This document shows positions 7,600 to 15,251 of a DNA stretch of 51,118 nucleotides, one piece after another (positions within the stretch are counted from its first letter, which is position 1; each line of letters begins with the position of its first letter). Made by a program: the position numbers and the translations under genes. The notes under the pieces were generated by a model, which saw only the letters and a list, made by a program, of their open reading frames with translations, had not been told where the DNA came from and ran no database searches. Source of the stretch: a virus; IMG/VR virus record IMGVR_UViG_3300009418_004726, positions 1 through 51,118 of that record. One strand, 5' to 3'.

Positions 7600-9246
7600 A
7601 TGTCTAAAAAAATTAATTTTCCAATATTGGGTTCCCCAAAACAATTTCGGGGCCGAGTTAACAAAACTTTAGGTAATAATGAACTTCGTGATTATTTAGG
7701 TTCTAAAAGTGAAACGGGAAAATCAGGATTTTTTAAAAGAATCCCGGAACTTGTTGATTACAAAAAAATTGAAAATCCAAAAGTTCTCTTAATTGGTCCG
7801 TGTATTACCATTCCAAAATACATGCAAAAAAGATGTATTCCTCCTCTAGGAATTAGCTACGTAGCGGCTTCTCTAGAGAAAGCAGGTATAGATGTAGATA
7901 TGCTTGATCTATGCGTTGAAGGGTGGGATACTGAGCGTCCTAGCGGCAATCTGGTTACATATGGCAAACCACCTCAAGATATCGTTGAACAATTGAAAAA
8001 AAAACAATATGATATTGTTGGCTTGTCTGTGTTGTTTTCAACTGATTTGCCAAATTTATACGAAGCAACACAAGTTGTTAAAGAAACCTTGCCAGATTCT
8101 TTAATTGTAGTTGGCGGTTTACACCCTACAATTTATCCGAGAGAGATATTAGATCTAGATCTAGAATTTAACAATAAAAGAACAGTCGATTTTGTTATCC
8201 GCGGCGAGGGAGAATTTAGATTTGTTGATTTTATCAATAATTTAAAAGAAGGCAAAATTGATAAAAATGCTGACGGTTTGGTTGGGCTCATTAACAACAA
8301 ACTGTTTGTTAACGCACAAGTGGAAAATATTGAAAATATCGACGATATACCATATCCAGCCTTCCATATGCTGCCAATAGAAAAATATTTTGACATTAAC
8401 ATTCCTTTTTCTCCAGTCCCACAAGGCGAAAGAGTTCTTCCGATGCTAACAACACGTGGATGTCCTGTTGGTTGTTCTTTTTGTGCAAATACAAATACTT
8501 GGAAGAAACACCGGAAGCGCTCAATTGAAAATATTATGGGAGAAGTGCGTCATCTAAAAAAGATGTTTAATGTTGATGAATTGCAATTTGCAGATGATAA
8601 TTTAACTTATGATATGGTATATGCTTCTGAGAAATTTAAAGCATTGAAAGAAGAAAATTTGCTTTGGTGTACTCCTAATGGTACAATGATAAACAAATTA
8701 TCTGAAGGAATAATTGATTTAATGGCAGCTTCTGGTATGTACCAAATTACTTTATCTTTAGATAGTGCCAATGCCAGAACTCTTAAAGAACTGCACCACA
8801 AGCCTGTAAATTTAAATTCCATACCGGGTTTAATTAAAAAATGTAGAGAATTAAATGTTTTCACTCATGGTACTTTGGTTGTGGGAATGCCAGGAGAAAC
8901 CTTGGAAGAAATTCTAGAAGGATTTGAATATATTAAAGAAGAATTGGATTTTACTAGTATCTCTACTTTTATTGCAGCTGCTATCCCTGGATCCGAATTA
9001 TATCATGATATGTTAGAACAAGGAAAAGTAACTAAAAAAGCTGCTCGCGAAATAGATACAACAAAATCGAAGATTATGTTGGCCAACATCGATCCAAAAG
9101 AACTAGAAGAGGCTATAGAGGAATTCCAAACAGAGTATTTAAATATTGTTAAAAAAAGAGATCCGGAAGAGTATAATAGAAAATATAAAAAGTTAATTCA
9201 ATCTGGACGTTGGGATGAGAATCAGTGCGGTGGGAAATTAACTTAA
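7600..9246 (+). CDS. B12-binding-domain radical SAM enzyme
   Basis: This 548-aa protein has AAAGGAAGG upstream of ATG 7600. Residues about 60-190 form a cobalamin-binding-like Rossmann domain (PPLGISYVAASLEKAG, then IVGLSVLFST and VVGGLHPTIYP). The radical SAM core follows. TTRGCPVGCSFC supplies the [4Fe-4S] cysteines C288, C292 and C295, spaced C-x3-C-x2-C. QFADDNLTYD and later GTLVVGMPGET are core strands typical of B12-radical SAM proteins such as the BchE/P-methylase/HpnP group. Many members methylate unactivated carbon or phosphorus, but others do different chemistry, so the reaction is not assignable. Inside a glycan island a C-methylation or ring rearrangement of a sugar is a reasonable guess. 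The cofactor would come from the host. Confidence 0.85.
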   Translation: MSKKINFPILGSPKQFRGRVNKTLGNNELRDYLGSKSETGKSGFFKRIPELVDYKKIENPKVLLIGPCITIPKYMQKRCIPPLGISYVAASLEKAGIDVDMLDLCVEGWDTERPSGNLVTYGKPPQDIVEQLKKKQYDIVGLSVLFSTDLPNLYEATQVVKETLPDSLIVVGGLHPTIYPREILDLDLEFNNKRTVDFVIRGEGEFRFVDFINNLKEGKIDKNADGLVGLINNKLFVNAQVENIENIDDIPYPAFHMLPIEKYFDINIPFSPVPQGERVLPMLTTRGCPVGCSFCANTNTWKKHRKRSIENIMGEVRHLKKMFNVDELQFADDNLTYDMVYASEKFKALKEENLLWCTPNGTMINKLSEGIIDLMAASGMYQITLSLDSANARTLKELHHKPVNLNSIPGLIKKCRELNVFTHGTLVVGMPGETLEEILEGFEYIKEELDFTSISTFIAAAIPGSELYHDMLEQGKVTKKAAREIDTTKSKIMLANIDPKELEEAIEEFQTEYLNIVKKRDPEEYNRKYKKLIQSGRWDENQCGGKLT

Positions 9247-9261
9247 TTATAGGAGATACGG

Positions 9262-9945
9262 ATGTCAGGTGAAACAGAATTTACTTTAGATGATAGGAAA
9301 AAATTTAGCAAAATGCCAAAACCACAATTTGAGCAATTATGCACAAAATTGAGATTATGGGATAAATCTGGTATAAATGAGAAAAATGCAACCAGCGCAC
9401 TTTTTAAACTAGACGATATTTTAAAGCAAGAAAATTTAGGCTATTGGATTGTTTATGGTACTGCTCTTGGTTTCCACCGTGATGGAAATTTTATTCCATG
9501 GGATGATGATATCGATATCCACGTGCAAGCTAAAGAGTTTGAACCTAAGTTTGACAGCTACAAAGATAAATTAATTGAAGGTGGTTTTATTGTGAGAGCG
9601 GTCAAACGAGACGTATCAAGTAAGATGTCGTTGTTCTATCGCGGAATCAAAATGCAAATTCAAGGATTCTATAAAACAGAAAAAGAGCCACATCTGGTGC
9701 AGACAAAACTTTTTGTATACCCAGAAAAATATTATTATGAAGGCGCCTCTACTGTCGCTTATAAAGGCAGAGATTTTAGAACTCCTGGCCCGCCAGATGA
9801 ATATTTGACTTTTTGCTATAACGAAAATTGGAAAACGCCACAAAATATACCTGATTGGAGAGACTATATGAATGTTGATCAATTGAAAGATATTGGATGG
9901 ATCTCTGCTCACATACAACACAATAACCATAAAAAAAGAAAATAG
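9262..9945 (+). CDS. LicD-family nucleotidyl/phosphotransferase
   Basis: This 227-aa protein starts at ATG 9262 with TAGGAGA upstream. It shows the LicD/FKRP signature: YGTALGFHRDGNFIPWDDDID (residues 65-85). The G66-T-A-L-G70 loop and the D81-D-D-I-D85 metal site match the polymerase-beta-like nucleotidyltransferase fold. Known members attach phosphocholine, phosphoribitol or related phospho-alcohols to glycans. The substrate here is open. It sits between the radical SAM and second sulfotransferase genes, so it is likely a tailoring step that adds a phosphorylated group to the same product. It ends one base before the next ATG. Confidence 0.8.
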   Translation: MSGETEFTLDDRKKFSKMPKPQFEQLCTKLRLWDKSGINEKNATSALFKLDDILKQENLGYWIVYGTALGFHRDGNFIPWDDDIDIHVQAKEFEPKFDSYKDKLIEGGFIVRAVKRDVSSKMSLFYRGIKMQIQGFYKTEKEPHLVQTKLFVYPEKYYYEGASTVAYKGRDFRTPGPPDEYLTFCYNENWKTPQNIPDWRDYMNVDQLKDIGWISAHIQHNNHKKRK

Positions 9946-9946
9946 A

Positions 9947-10717
9947 ATGCCGACTTCCATTGAAAAAGAAATGCAAAGACTACAAGAGAAATATGGAATT
10001 ACTTTCGCCCACGCAAGCACTCTTTTAATATCATATCCAAAATCTGGAAGAACGTGGTTAAGGATGATGTTGGCTAAATTGATGATGTCGACTTATAAAG
10101 AAGCAAAAAACGACAGACATGAGATATTTCCATCGCTCCACGATTCTTATAAAGAAGTAAAAGCTAGATTTAAAGAAGATTATAAGGATCTAAATATTAT
10201 TTTTCTTCATAGACACCCCGCAGATACAGTTATCTCTTACTTTAAAGAAATGACAACTAACACCCTATCTGGCGTGTATTATGCCGGTACTATGAGTGAA
10301 TGTTTACGGAACGAAAGACATGGTTTGAACAGAGTTATAGAATATAATAATATGTGGGTCAGAAAACATAAGAACTTTAATCGCTTTTTAATGTTATCTT
10401 ATTATATGTTACATAAAAATCCCTTTGCTTGTTTAGCAGCAATCACCCAGGTGGTTGAATTACCGACCATCAAAGAGGCTATTGAAGAAGCTATTGAATA
10501 TAGTACCTTTGATAACATGAAAAAAATAGAAAAAGGCGAAGGAGATAATTTGCTCGAACATTATAAAGGAAATTTTGGCGTTGAACCCGGCCGCGTTCGA
10601 GTTGGAAAATACAATAATTATCATAATATTTTGAGCGAAGAAGATATAAAATATGTTGAAGAGTGCATGAAAAATAGTTTAATTAGTTATTCGTATGATG
10701 AAGAGCAAGATAAATGA
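9947..10717 (+). CDS. Sulfotransferase (second of two)
   Basis: The start is placed at ATG 9947, one base after the LicD stop. An in-frame ATG at 9893 would add 18 residues encoded inside the LicD gene and is less likely. The 256-aa product has a classical 5'-PSB loop, YPKSGRTWLR (residues 30-39), where the lysine contacts the 5'-phosphosulfate. The 3'-PB element IFLHRHPADTVISYF has the conserved Arg and Ser. A later GRVRVGKYNNYHN segment resembles the C-terminal PAPS-binding GxxG loop, and a following helix ends the domain. The family uses PAPS to sulfate hydroxyl or amino groups. Motifs are much clearer than in the 6886 gene. It overlaps the FkbM gene through ATGA. Confidence 0.85.
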   Translation: MPTSIEKEMQRLQEKYGITFAHASTLLISYPKSGRTWLRMMLAKLMMSTYKEAKNDRHEIFPSLHDSYKEVKARFKEDYKDLNIIFLHRHPADTVISYFKEMTTNTLSGVYYAGTMSECLRNERHGLNRVIEYNNMWVRKHKNFNRFLMLSYYMLHKNPFACLAAITQVVELPTIKEAIEEAIEYSTFDNMKKIEKGEGDNLLEHYKGNFGVEPGRVRVGKYNNYHNILSEEDIKYVEECMKNSLISYSYDEEQDK

Positions 10718-11589
10718 TGATTTATAGAAAAGAGGTGGATGGTTTTGATTGGGTTTTAAATATTTCAGACGGCGGCATCGGCTCAACCTTATATAACGCT
10801 AATACTCCAGGTAAAGATTACAAATTCGCCCGAGAAAGCATGTTTATGCAGCTTTTAGATACTGTTATAGGGGAAGGTATGACCTGTATTGATTTAGGCG
10901 CTAATATAGGCTATGCGACGATGTTTATGTTAAGAAATTCGGGTGATTCTGGAACAGTTTATGCGATTGAGCCAGATCCTCATAACCTACGCCTACTTAA
11001 AATCAATTTGGCCGAAAACGGATATAGGAATAAATGTGAAAAAACACAGTGTCTTATAACTGATAAAGATGGAAAGAGTGAATTTTGGATTGCCCGCCAC
11101 CCAAATCTTAATAGTGTTAGAAAAACAAGGCATAGTGTCCGACGTGAAATTATTGATTGTTTCACATTGAAAACATTTTGTTCCACAAGAAAATATCCTA
11201 ACTTTATTAAAATGGATATTGAGGGACATGAAGTAAAGGTGTTCGAAAGCGGTTATGAATACTTTAAAAATAATGAAGGAGAAACACATTTCCTTCTAGA
11301 AGTGCATCCACAGTATTATGATAGTAATAACAACTTCGCAAAAATTCTTAATAAATATTATGATATTGGTTTTAAAATAAAGTATTTGGTTGGGACTCCT
11401 TCTAAAACTCTGCCTCCTTTTAGGGATGCTGGTTATAAACCAATAAAACAAATTGAGTCTGATGGCTGGGTTCGGTCCCTATACGAGAATATTCCTCAAA
11501 AAGACGCTATTAAGTTTGCATGCAATTTGTTTAATAATGTTCATGGGAAAAAAACAGTTCGCAGCATTATGGTTTCAAGGGAGAAATAA
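10714..11589 (+). CDS. FkbM-family SAM methyltransferase (first of two)
   Basis: This 291-aa protein begins in an ATGA overlap with the upstream gene; the first two codons are both ATG. Motif I is CIDLGANIGYATM (residues 58-70) and the acidic end of beta-2 is YAIEPDP. FIKMDIEGHE (about 164-173) is the FkbM hallmark that follows the catalytic region. FLLEVHPQYY supports the fold. FkbM enzymes are mostly O-methyltransferases acting on sugars or polyketides. A second, shorter FkbM gene follows immediately, so two positions or two sugars may be methylated. Its C-terminal extension of about 80 residues beyond the FkbM core is unassigned. Confidence 0.85.
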   Translation: MMIYRKEVDGFDWVLNISDGGIGSTLYNANTPGKDYKFARESMFMQLLDTVIGEGMTCIDLGANIGYATMFMLRNSGDSGTVYAIEPDPHNLRLLKINLAENGYRNKCEKTQCLITDKDGKSEFWIARHPNLNSVRKTRHSVRREIIDCFTLKTFCSTRKYPNFIKMDIEGHEVKVFESGYEYFKNNEGETHFLLEVHPQYYDSNNNFAKILNKYYDIGFKIKYLVGTPSKTLPPFRDAGYKPIKQIESDGWVRSLYENIPQKDAIKFACNLFNNVHGKKTVRSIMVSREK

Positions 11590-11593
11590 TAAA

Positions 11594-12214
11594 ATGATAA
11601 AAGTTAATTTGTTTTACGGAGACGATTATGAAGGAGAACTAGTAGAATTTGAATTTAAAGACGGATCTGTCGCTATCGACTGTGGCGCGAATATAGGAGA
11701 GGTGACACATTTTCTGTCAGAAGCAGGCTTTGAAAAAGTATATTCATTTGAGCCAAATCTTTATGCATTCAACATTCTACAGAGAAGATTTGCAGATAAT
11801 CCTAAAGTTGAATGTTTGCCAAAGGCGGTTACAAATTCTTCAAAATCAGGACCAGGAAAGCTATATTTTCACAAAAAAGCAAACCAGAATCAAATAAAAT
11901 ATTCTAAAGGGTGTTCGACCGCACCAGATAAGCATAATGTTGATGAAAACAATTTTATGGTTGTAGAGATGGTGGGTATTAGTGATTTTATCAAAAGTTT
12001 AGATCGCCCGGTGGGGATGCTAAAAATTGATGTTGAAGGTACCGAAGCAGATATTTTAAACGACTTATTTGAATCTGGACTCATTAATGAGATTGGTCAA
12101 ATATTTGTTGAGACTCATGAAAGCAAGGTACCATCTTCACAAAATGATATGAAATTGATAAGAGAGAGGATAGAAAAAGAAGGAATTAAAAATATTCATC
12201 TAGAATGGGAATGA
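11594..12214 (+). CDS. FkbM-family SAM methyltransferase (second of two)
   Basis: The frame is open upstream to an ATG at 11453, but those 47 codons lie wholly inside the previous FkbM gene. ATG 11594 has GGGAG about 10 bases before it and gives a 206-aa protein starting MIKVNLFYGD, so I chose that start. Motif I is AIDCGANIGEVTH (residues 28-40), SFEPN is the acidic end of beta-2, and LKIDVEGTEAD (about 143-153) is the FkbM signature. IFVETHE follows. It is shorter than its neighbour and diverged from it, so this is not a recent duplication. The likely role is O-methylation of a glycan. Confidence 0.85.
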   Translation: MIKVNLFYGDDYEGELVEFEFKDGSVAIDCGANIGEVTHFLSEAGFEKVYSFEPNLYAFNILQRRFADNPKVECLPKAVTNSSKSGPGKLYFHKKANQNQIKYSKGCSTAPDKHNVDENNFMVVEMVGISDFIKSLDRPVGMLKIDVEGTEADILNDLFESGLINEIGQIFVETHESKVPSSQNDMKLIRERIEKEGIKNIHLEWE

Positions 12215-12218
12215 AACA

Positions 12219-12950
12219 ATGATTAGCACAAGAAAAAGAAATATATTAAAAGCAGCAAGTTGGAAAACTTTAGGATTTATCACACTTTCAGCTTTGACAT
12301 ATGTGATAACTGGCTCTTTAAAACAAATGACATATATTGCTATATTCTATCACCTTTTTATGCTTATGGCTTTTATGTTCCATGAAAGAATTTGGGACAA
12401 AATTCGATGGGGGAAGACAAAAGGATTGGCAATTCAAATGACAGGGATGTCCGGCGCCGGAAAAAGTACTTTAACAAAACTTGTTTCCCAACATTTAAAA
12501 AAGAAAGGTCTATTAGTTGAAATAATCGACGGGGATGAATATAGAGCTAATTTGTGTAGTGACTTGGGGTTTTCAAAGGAAGATAGAAATACGAACATCC
12601 GGCGCCTCGGTTTTGTTAGTAAAGTATTATCCCGCAATAACGTGATTACAATTATTGCAGCAATCAACCCTTACGATATCGTTAGGAAAGAATTAACTAA
12701 AAAGGATAAAAACTTAAAAACAGTTTATGTCAAATGTAAATTAGGGACGTTAATTAAAAGAGATACAAAGGGACTCTATAAAAGAGCGCTCCTTCCTGAC
12801 GGCCATCCAAACAAGGTTTATAATTTTACTGGTATTTCAGATCCGTTTGAAGAACCAATTAGCCCGGACTTGATTATAAATACTTCTGAACAAAGTATCG
12901 ACAAGTCTGTTAAAATATTGGAACAATTCATTTTAAGAGAGATCACGTGA
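12219..12950 (+). CDS. cysC: DUF2061 membrane domain fused to APS kinase (CysC-like)
   Basis: This 243-aa protein has two parts. Residues 1-65 match the DUF2061 pattern (KAASWKTLGF, two hydrophobic stretches at about 17-31 and 37-53, then HERIWDKIRWG) and should anchor it to the inner membrane. Residues 68-243 are adenylylsulfate kinase: Walker A GMSGAGKST (76-84), IIDGDEYR (102-109), GFSKEDRNTNIRRLG (117-131), KRDTKGLYKRA (180-190) and the APS-kinase-specific FTGISDPFE (203-211). It phosphorylates APS to PAPS, the sulfate donor for both sulfotransferases in this island. APS must come from host ATP sulfurylase. The usual SPYR-type motif reads NPYD here, which could affect activity. The next gene overlaps through GTGA. 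Confidence 0.9.
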   Translation: MISTRKRNILKAASWKTLGFITLSALTYVITGSLKQMTYIAIFYHLFMLMAFMFHERIWDKIRWGKTKGLAIQMTGMSGAGKSTLTKLVSQHLKKKGLLVEIIDGDEYRANLCSDLGFSKEDRNTNIRRLGFVSKVLSRNNVITIIAAINPYDIVRKELTKKDKNLKTVYVKCKLGTLIKRDTKGLYKRALLPDGHPNKVYNFTGISDPFEEPISPDLIINTSEQSIDKSVKILEQFILREIT

Positions 12951-13882
12951 AAGAAATAGACAATCATCATAAAGCAAACGCCCGGGATCTCCCCAAATGT
13001 CTTGTAACAGGCCACAAGGGCTATATCGGCGCCCATTTATTCAAAAGATTGAAAGAACTTGGTCATGAAGTTCAAGGTATTGATTTACAGGAAGAATATA
13101 GTAAAGATATCTGTGGTTTGGAGGGCTTAGTAGAAGATGAACAGGGTAATTTTCACCCACACTATTGGAATTTTAAGCCTGAATATATTTTTCATATGGC
13201 GTGTTTTCCTAGAGTTGGTTATAGTGTAGAAAATCCTGTCCTAACAATGAAGAATAATGTTATGATAGGCACACATGTACTTAATTTTGCAAGGAAAGTC
13301 GGAGCCAAAAGAGTAATATATTCTAGTTCTTCTTCTGTTAACGGCAATGGCCAAGGCCCTGAGAGCCCATATGCCCTCCAAAAAATGGTTACAGAGTTAG
13401 AATGCCAACTTTATTCCAAGTTATATGGTTTGGATACTGTTTCATTAAGATATTTTAATGTATACTCAGAAGACCAGAAAACAAATGGTTCATACGGAAC
13501 AGCAATTGCAAATTGGATGCAGGCAATTAGAGAAAAAAAGGTACCTTATATCACGGGCCGCGGCTCCCAAAGAAGAGATATGATACATGTACAAGATGTC
13601 ACGTCTGCGAATATTTTTGCAATGAATTTTAATAGATATACTTTTTCTGGAGATGTATACGATATTGGCACAGGTTCTAATATTTCTTTAAATGAGATAA
13701 AAGACATTGTTCAAAAACATTTTCCAGCTGTTAGTTTCGATTATGTCGATCCACGCGCTGGGGACGTTGATCGCACCCGCGCCCAAATAGAGGATTTAGA
13801 AAGTCTTGGATGGAAGGCGGAAATTTCTATTGAAAGTGGTATTAATAACTGTTTTAAGGAACTAAAGAATGAATTATCCTAG
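12947..13882 (+). CDS. NAD-dependent nucleotide-sugar epimerase/dehydratase (SDR)
   Basis: This 311-aa extended short-chain dehydrogenase starts at GTG 12947 in a GTGA overlap. TGHKGYIGAHL (about 21-31) is the G-x2-G-x2-G dinucleotide loop and GIDLQE is the acidic end of beta-2. YSSSSSVNG gives the catalytic serine region, and Y142-x3-K146 (YALQK) the catalytic pair. LRYFNVYS and GRGSQRRDMIHVQDVT are the substrate-domain signatures of UDP-glucose or UDP-GlcNAc 4-epimerase-type enzymes. Dehydratases and reductases of the same fold cannot be excluded. With the adjacent dehydrogenase it would supply an epimerised or oxidised sugar donor. It overlaps the next gene by 14 bases. Confidence 0.85.
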   Translation: MKEIDNHHKANARDLPKCLVTGHKGYIGAHLFKRLKELGHEVQGIDLQEEYSKDICGLEGLVEDEQGNFHPHYWNFKPEYIFHMACFPRVGYSVENPVLTMKNNVMIGTHVLNFARKVGAKRVIYSSSSSVNGNGQGPESPYALQKMVTELECQLYSKLYGLDTVSLRYFNVYSEDQKTNGSYGTAIANWMQAIREKKVPYITGRGSQRRDMIHVQDVTSANIFAMNFNRYTFSGDVYDIGTGSNISLNEIKDIVQKHFPAVSFDYVDPRAGDVDRTRAQIEDLESLGWKAEISIESGINNCFKELKNELS

Positions 13883-14723
13883 TACAGACAGTATTGGAAT
13901 TGTTGGCCAAGGATTTGTTGGGACGGCCCTTCGTGAAGGTTTAAAGAAGACTTTTGAAATTGAAACTTACGATAAATTTAAGACAGAAGATTCGACTTGT
14001 AAAAGTTTAGAAGAGCTTTGCGAAAAAACGTTTATTCTATTTTTATGTCTTCCAACACCTATGAGAAAAGATGGCTCATGTGATCTTTCAATTGTAGAAG
14101 GTGTTATAAGTGAGGTCGATATACTTTCCACAGGTGATCATATTGTTGTTGTTAAGTCAACAGTCCCACCAGGAACGACCAGGAAACTCAATCAAATATA
14201 TACAAATTTAAAAATTGTATTTTCACCAGAATTTTTGACAGAAGCAAATAGTATTGATGATTTCAAAAATCAAACCAGGATTATTGTTGGAGGCCCACGC
14301 CCTGCGTCGACGATTGTCAAAAATATGCTTAGGATCGCCTTCCCAAAAATTACAATTGTTAAAACTGGCTCGAATACTGCAGAAATGGTAAAATATTTCA
14401 CAAATTGTGTTTTGGCAACAAAAGTCAGCTTTGCAAACGAAATAAAACAAATATGCGATAAAACAGATATTGATTATGATAAAGTTGTTGAATACGCTCT
14501 TTATGATGAAAGAATTGGTAGAACCCATCTTTCTTCCCCCGGCCCCGATGGGCATCTGGGCTTCGGCGGCTCGTGCTTCCCTAAAGATATCAACGCTTTA
14601 ATCCATTTTGCAAATGAATCTGGCGTTTCGCCAATGGTTTTAGAAGCAGTATGGAAAAAGAATTTAGAAGTTAGACCTGAAAGAGATTGGGAAAATCTCA
14701 AAGGCCGAGCTGTCAGCGAATAA
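13869..14723 (+). CDS. UDP-glucose/GDP-mannose 6-dehydrogenase, short form
   Basis: This 284-aa enzyme has IGIVGQGFVGTAL (residues 8-20, Rossmann loop) and KSTVPPGTT. FSPEFLTEA, the Glu-bearing active-site loop, is also present. The central helix includes AEMVKYFTN, and FGGSCFPKD carries catalytic C236. It oxidises a nucleotide-sugar C6 alcohol to a uronic acid. The usual C-terminal UDP-binding Rossmann domain is absent: the protein ends at RPERDWENLKGRAVSE, while typical enzymes run to about 390-450 residues. The stop is clean and followed by AAAGGAG for the next gene, so this looks like a natural short form, not a frameshift. It is the last gene of the island. Confidence 0.85.
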   Translation: MNYPSTDSIGIVGQGFVGTALREGLKKTFEIETYDKFKTEDSTCKSLEELCEKTFILFLCLPTPMRKDGSCDLSIVEGVISEVDILSTGDHIVVVKSTVPPGTTRKLNQIYTNLKIVFSPEFLTEANSIDDFKNQTRIIVGGPRPASTIVKNMLRIAFPKITIVKTGSNTAEMVKYFTNCVLATKVSFANEIKQICDKTDIDYDKVVEYALYDERIGRTHLSSPGPDGHLGFGGSCFPKDINALIHFANESGVSPMVLEAVWKKNLEVRPERDWENLKGRAVSE

Positions 14724-14733
14724 AGGAGATAAT

Positions 14734-14976
14734 ATGAGTGAACTAAATACCAATTCAAATTTTCAAGAAATGAAACTTTCTAATCATGCCATCGGCGCAT
14801 TAATGATGTGCTTGCAAAGGTGTTTGTTGGAACAAAGTGACATCACTGGTATATTGGGGGATTTGATCTTTCTGGAGAAGGATGGAGAACTTTTTTGTAA
14901 AAACCCTCCTATTTTTAAGATAGAAGGAAACAATTTGTCCGAAGACGATTACAACATAGAGGACGAAGAATATTAA
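14734..14976 (+). CDS. Small acidic protein of unknown function
   Basis: This 80-aa protein has AAAGGAG seven bases before ATG 14734. Residues 11-48 are predicted helical (KLSNHAIGALMMCLQRCLLEQ, then DITGILGDL), followed by a short beta segment with NPP and an acidic tail (DDYNIEDEEY). I have an impression of similar short proteins next to late-transcription genes in marine T4-like phages but cannot verify it. A role as a small adaptor is only a guess. It ends two bases before the zinc-ribbon gene and starts the small-gene module that follows the glycan island. Confidence 0.6.
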   Translation: MSELNTNSNFQEMKLSNHAIGALMMCLQRCLLEQSDITGILGDLIFLEKDGELFCKNPPIFKIEGNNLSEDDYNIEDEEY

Positions 14977-14978
14977 AT

Positions 14979-15251
14979 ATGCCGCGTTATACTTACGAAT
15001 GTGAGTTATGCGATGAAGTATTTGATTTAATTCACTCAATGAGTCACAAACCATCTAATAAAGATGGCTGTGAACAAAAATGTGTTTTAAAAAAGATACC
15101 TTCGAATTTGACGATTTTAAAATCTAATAAAGGTTCGGAGACAAATTTTAAAGTTGGAAGCGTTGTAAAAAGCTCGATTGAGGACTTTAAAGGTGATTTG
15201 GAAAAAGAAAAGAAACGTTTGAAGGAAACACTATACGAAGAAGATGATTAA
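14979..15251 (+). CDS. FmdB-type zinc ribbon protein
   Basis: This 90-aa protein opens MPRYTYECELCDEVF, the FmdB/CxxC zinc-ribbon consensus (MPxYxYxC..C). C8-x2-C11 forms the first knuckle. The second is C31-x3-C35, one residue wider than the common CxxC. A charged coiled helix follows (EDFKGDLEKEKKRLKETL). The family is named as putative regulators, but its biochemistry is poorly known. It ends eight bases inside the membrane protein gene and lies two genes before the late sigma factor, so a link to late transcription is possible. Confidence 0.7.
   Translation: MPRYTYECELCDEVFDLIHSMSHKPSNKDGCEQKCVLKKIPSNLTILKSNKGSETNFKVGSVVKSSIEDFKGDLEKEKKRLKETLYEEDD

Noticed and set aside
9893-9946. Upstream ATG extension of the second sulfotransferase
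   Set aside because: These 18 codons lie inside the LicD gene, and ATG 9947 directly follows the LicD stop and begins the normal N-terminus.
11453-11593. 47-codon extension of the second FkbM gene
   Set aside because: It is wholly inside the first FkbM gene; ATG 11594 has a ribosome site and gives a standard FkbM length.
1824-14723. Glycan island as a DNA-hypermodification pathway
   Set aside because: Phage DNA glucosylation clusters would be expected to include base-modifying enzymes such as dCMP hydroxymethylase; none is here, while LicD, sulfotransferases and FkbM point to glycans.
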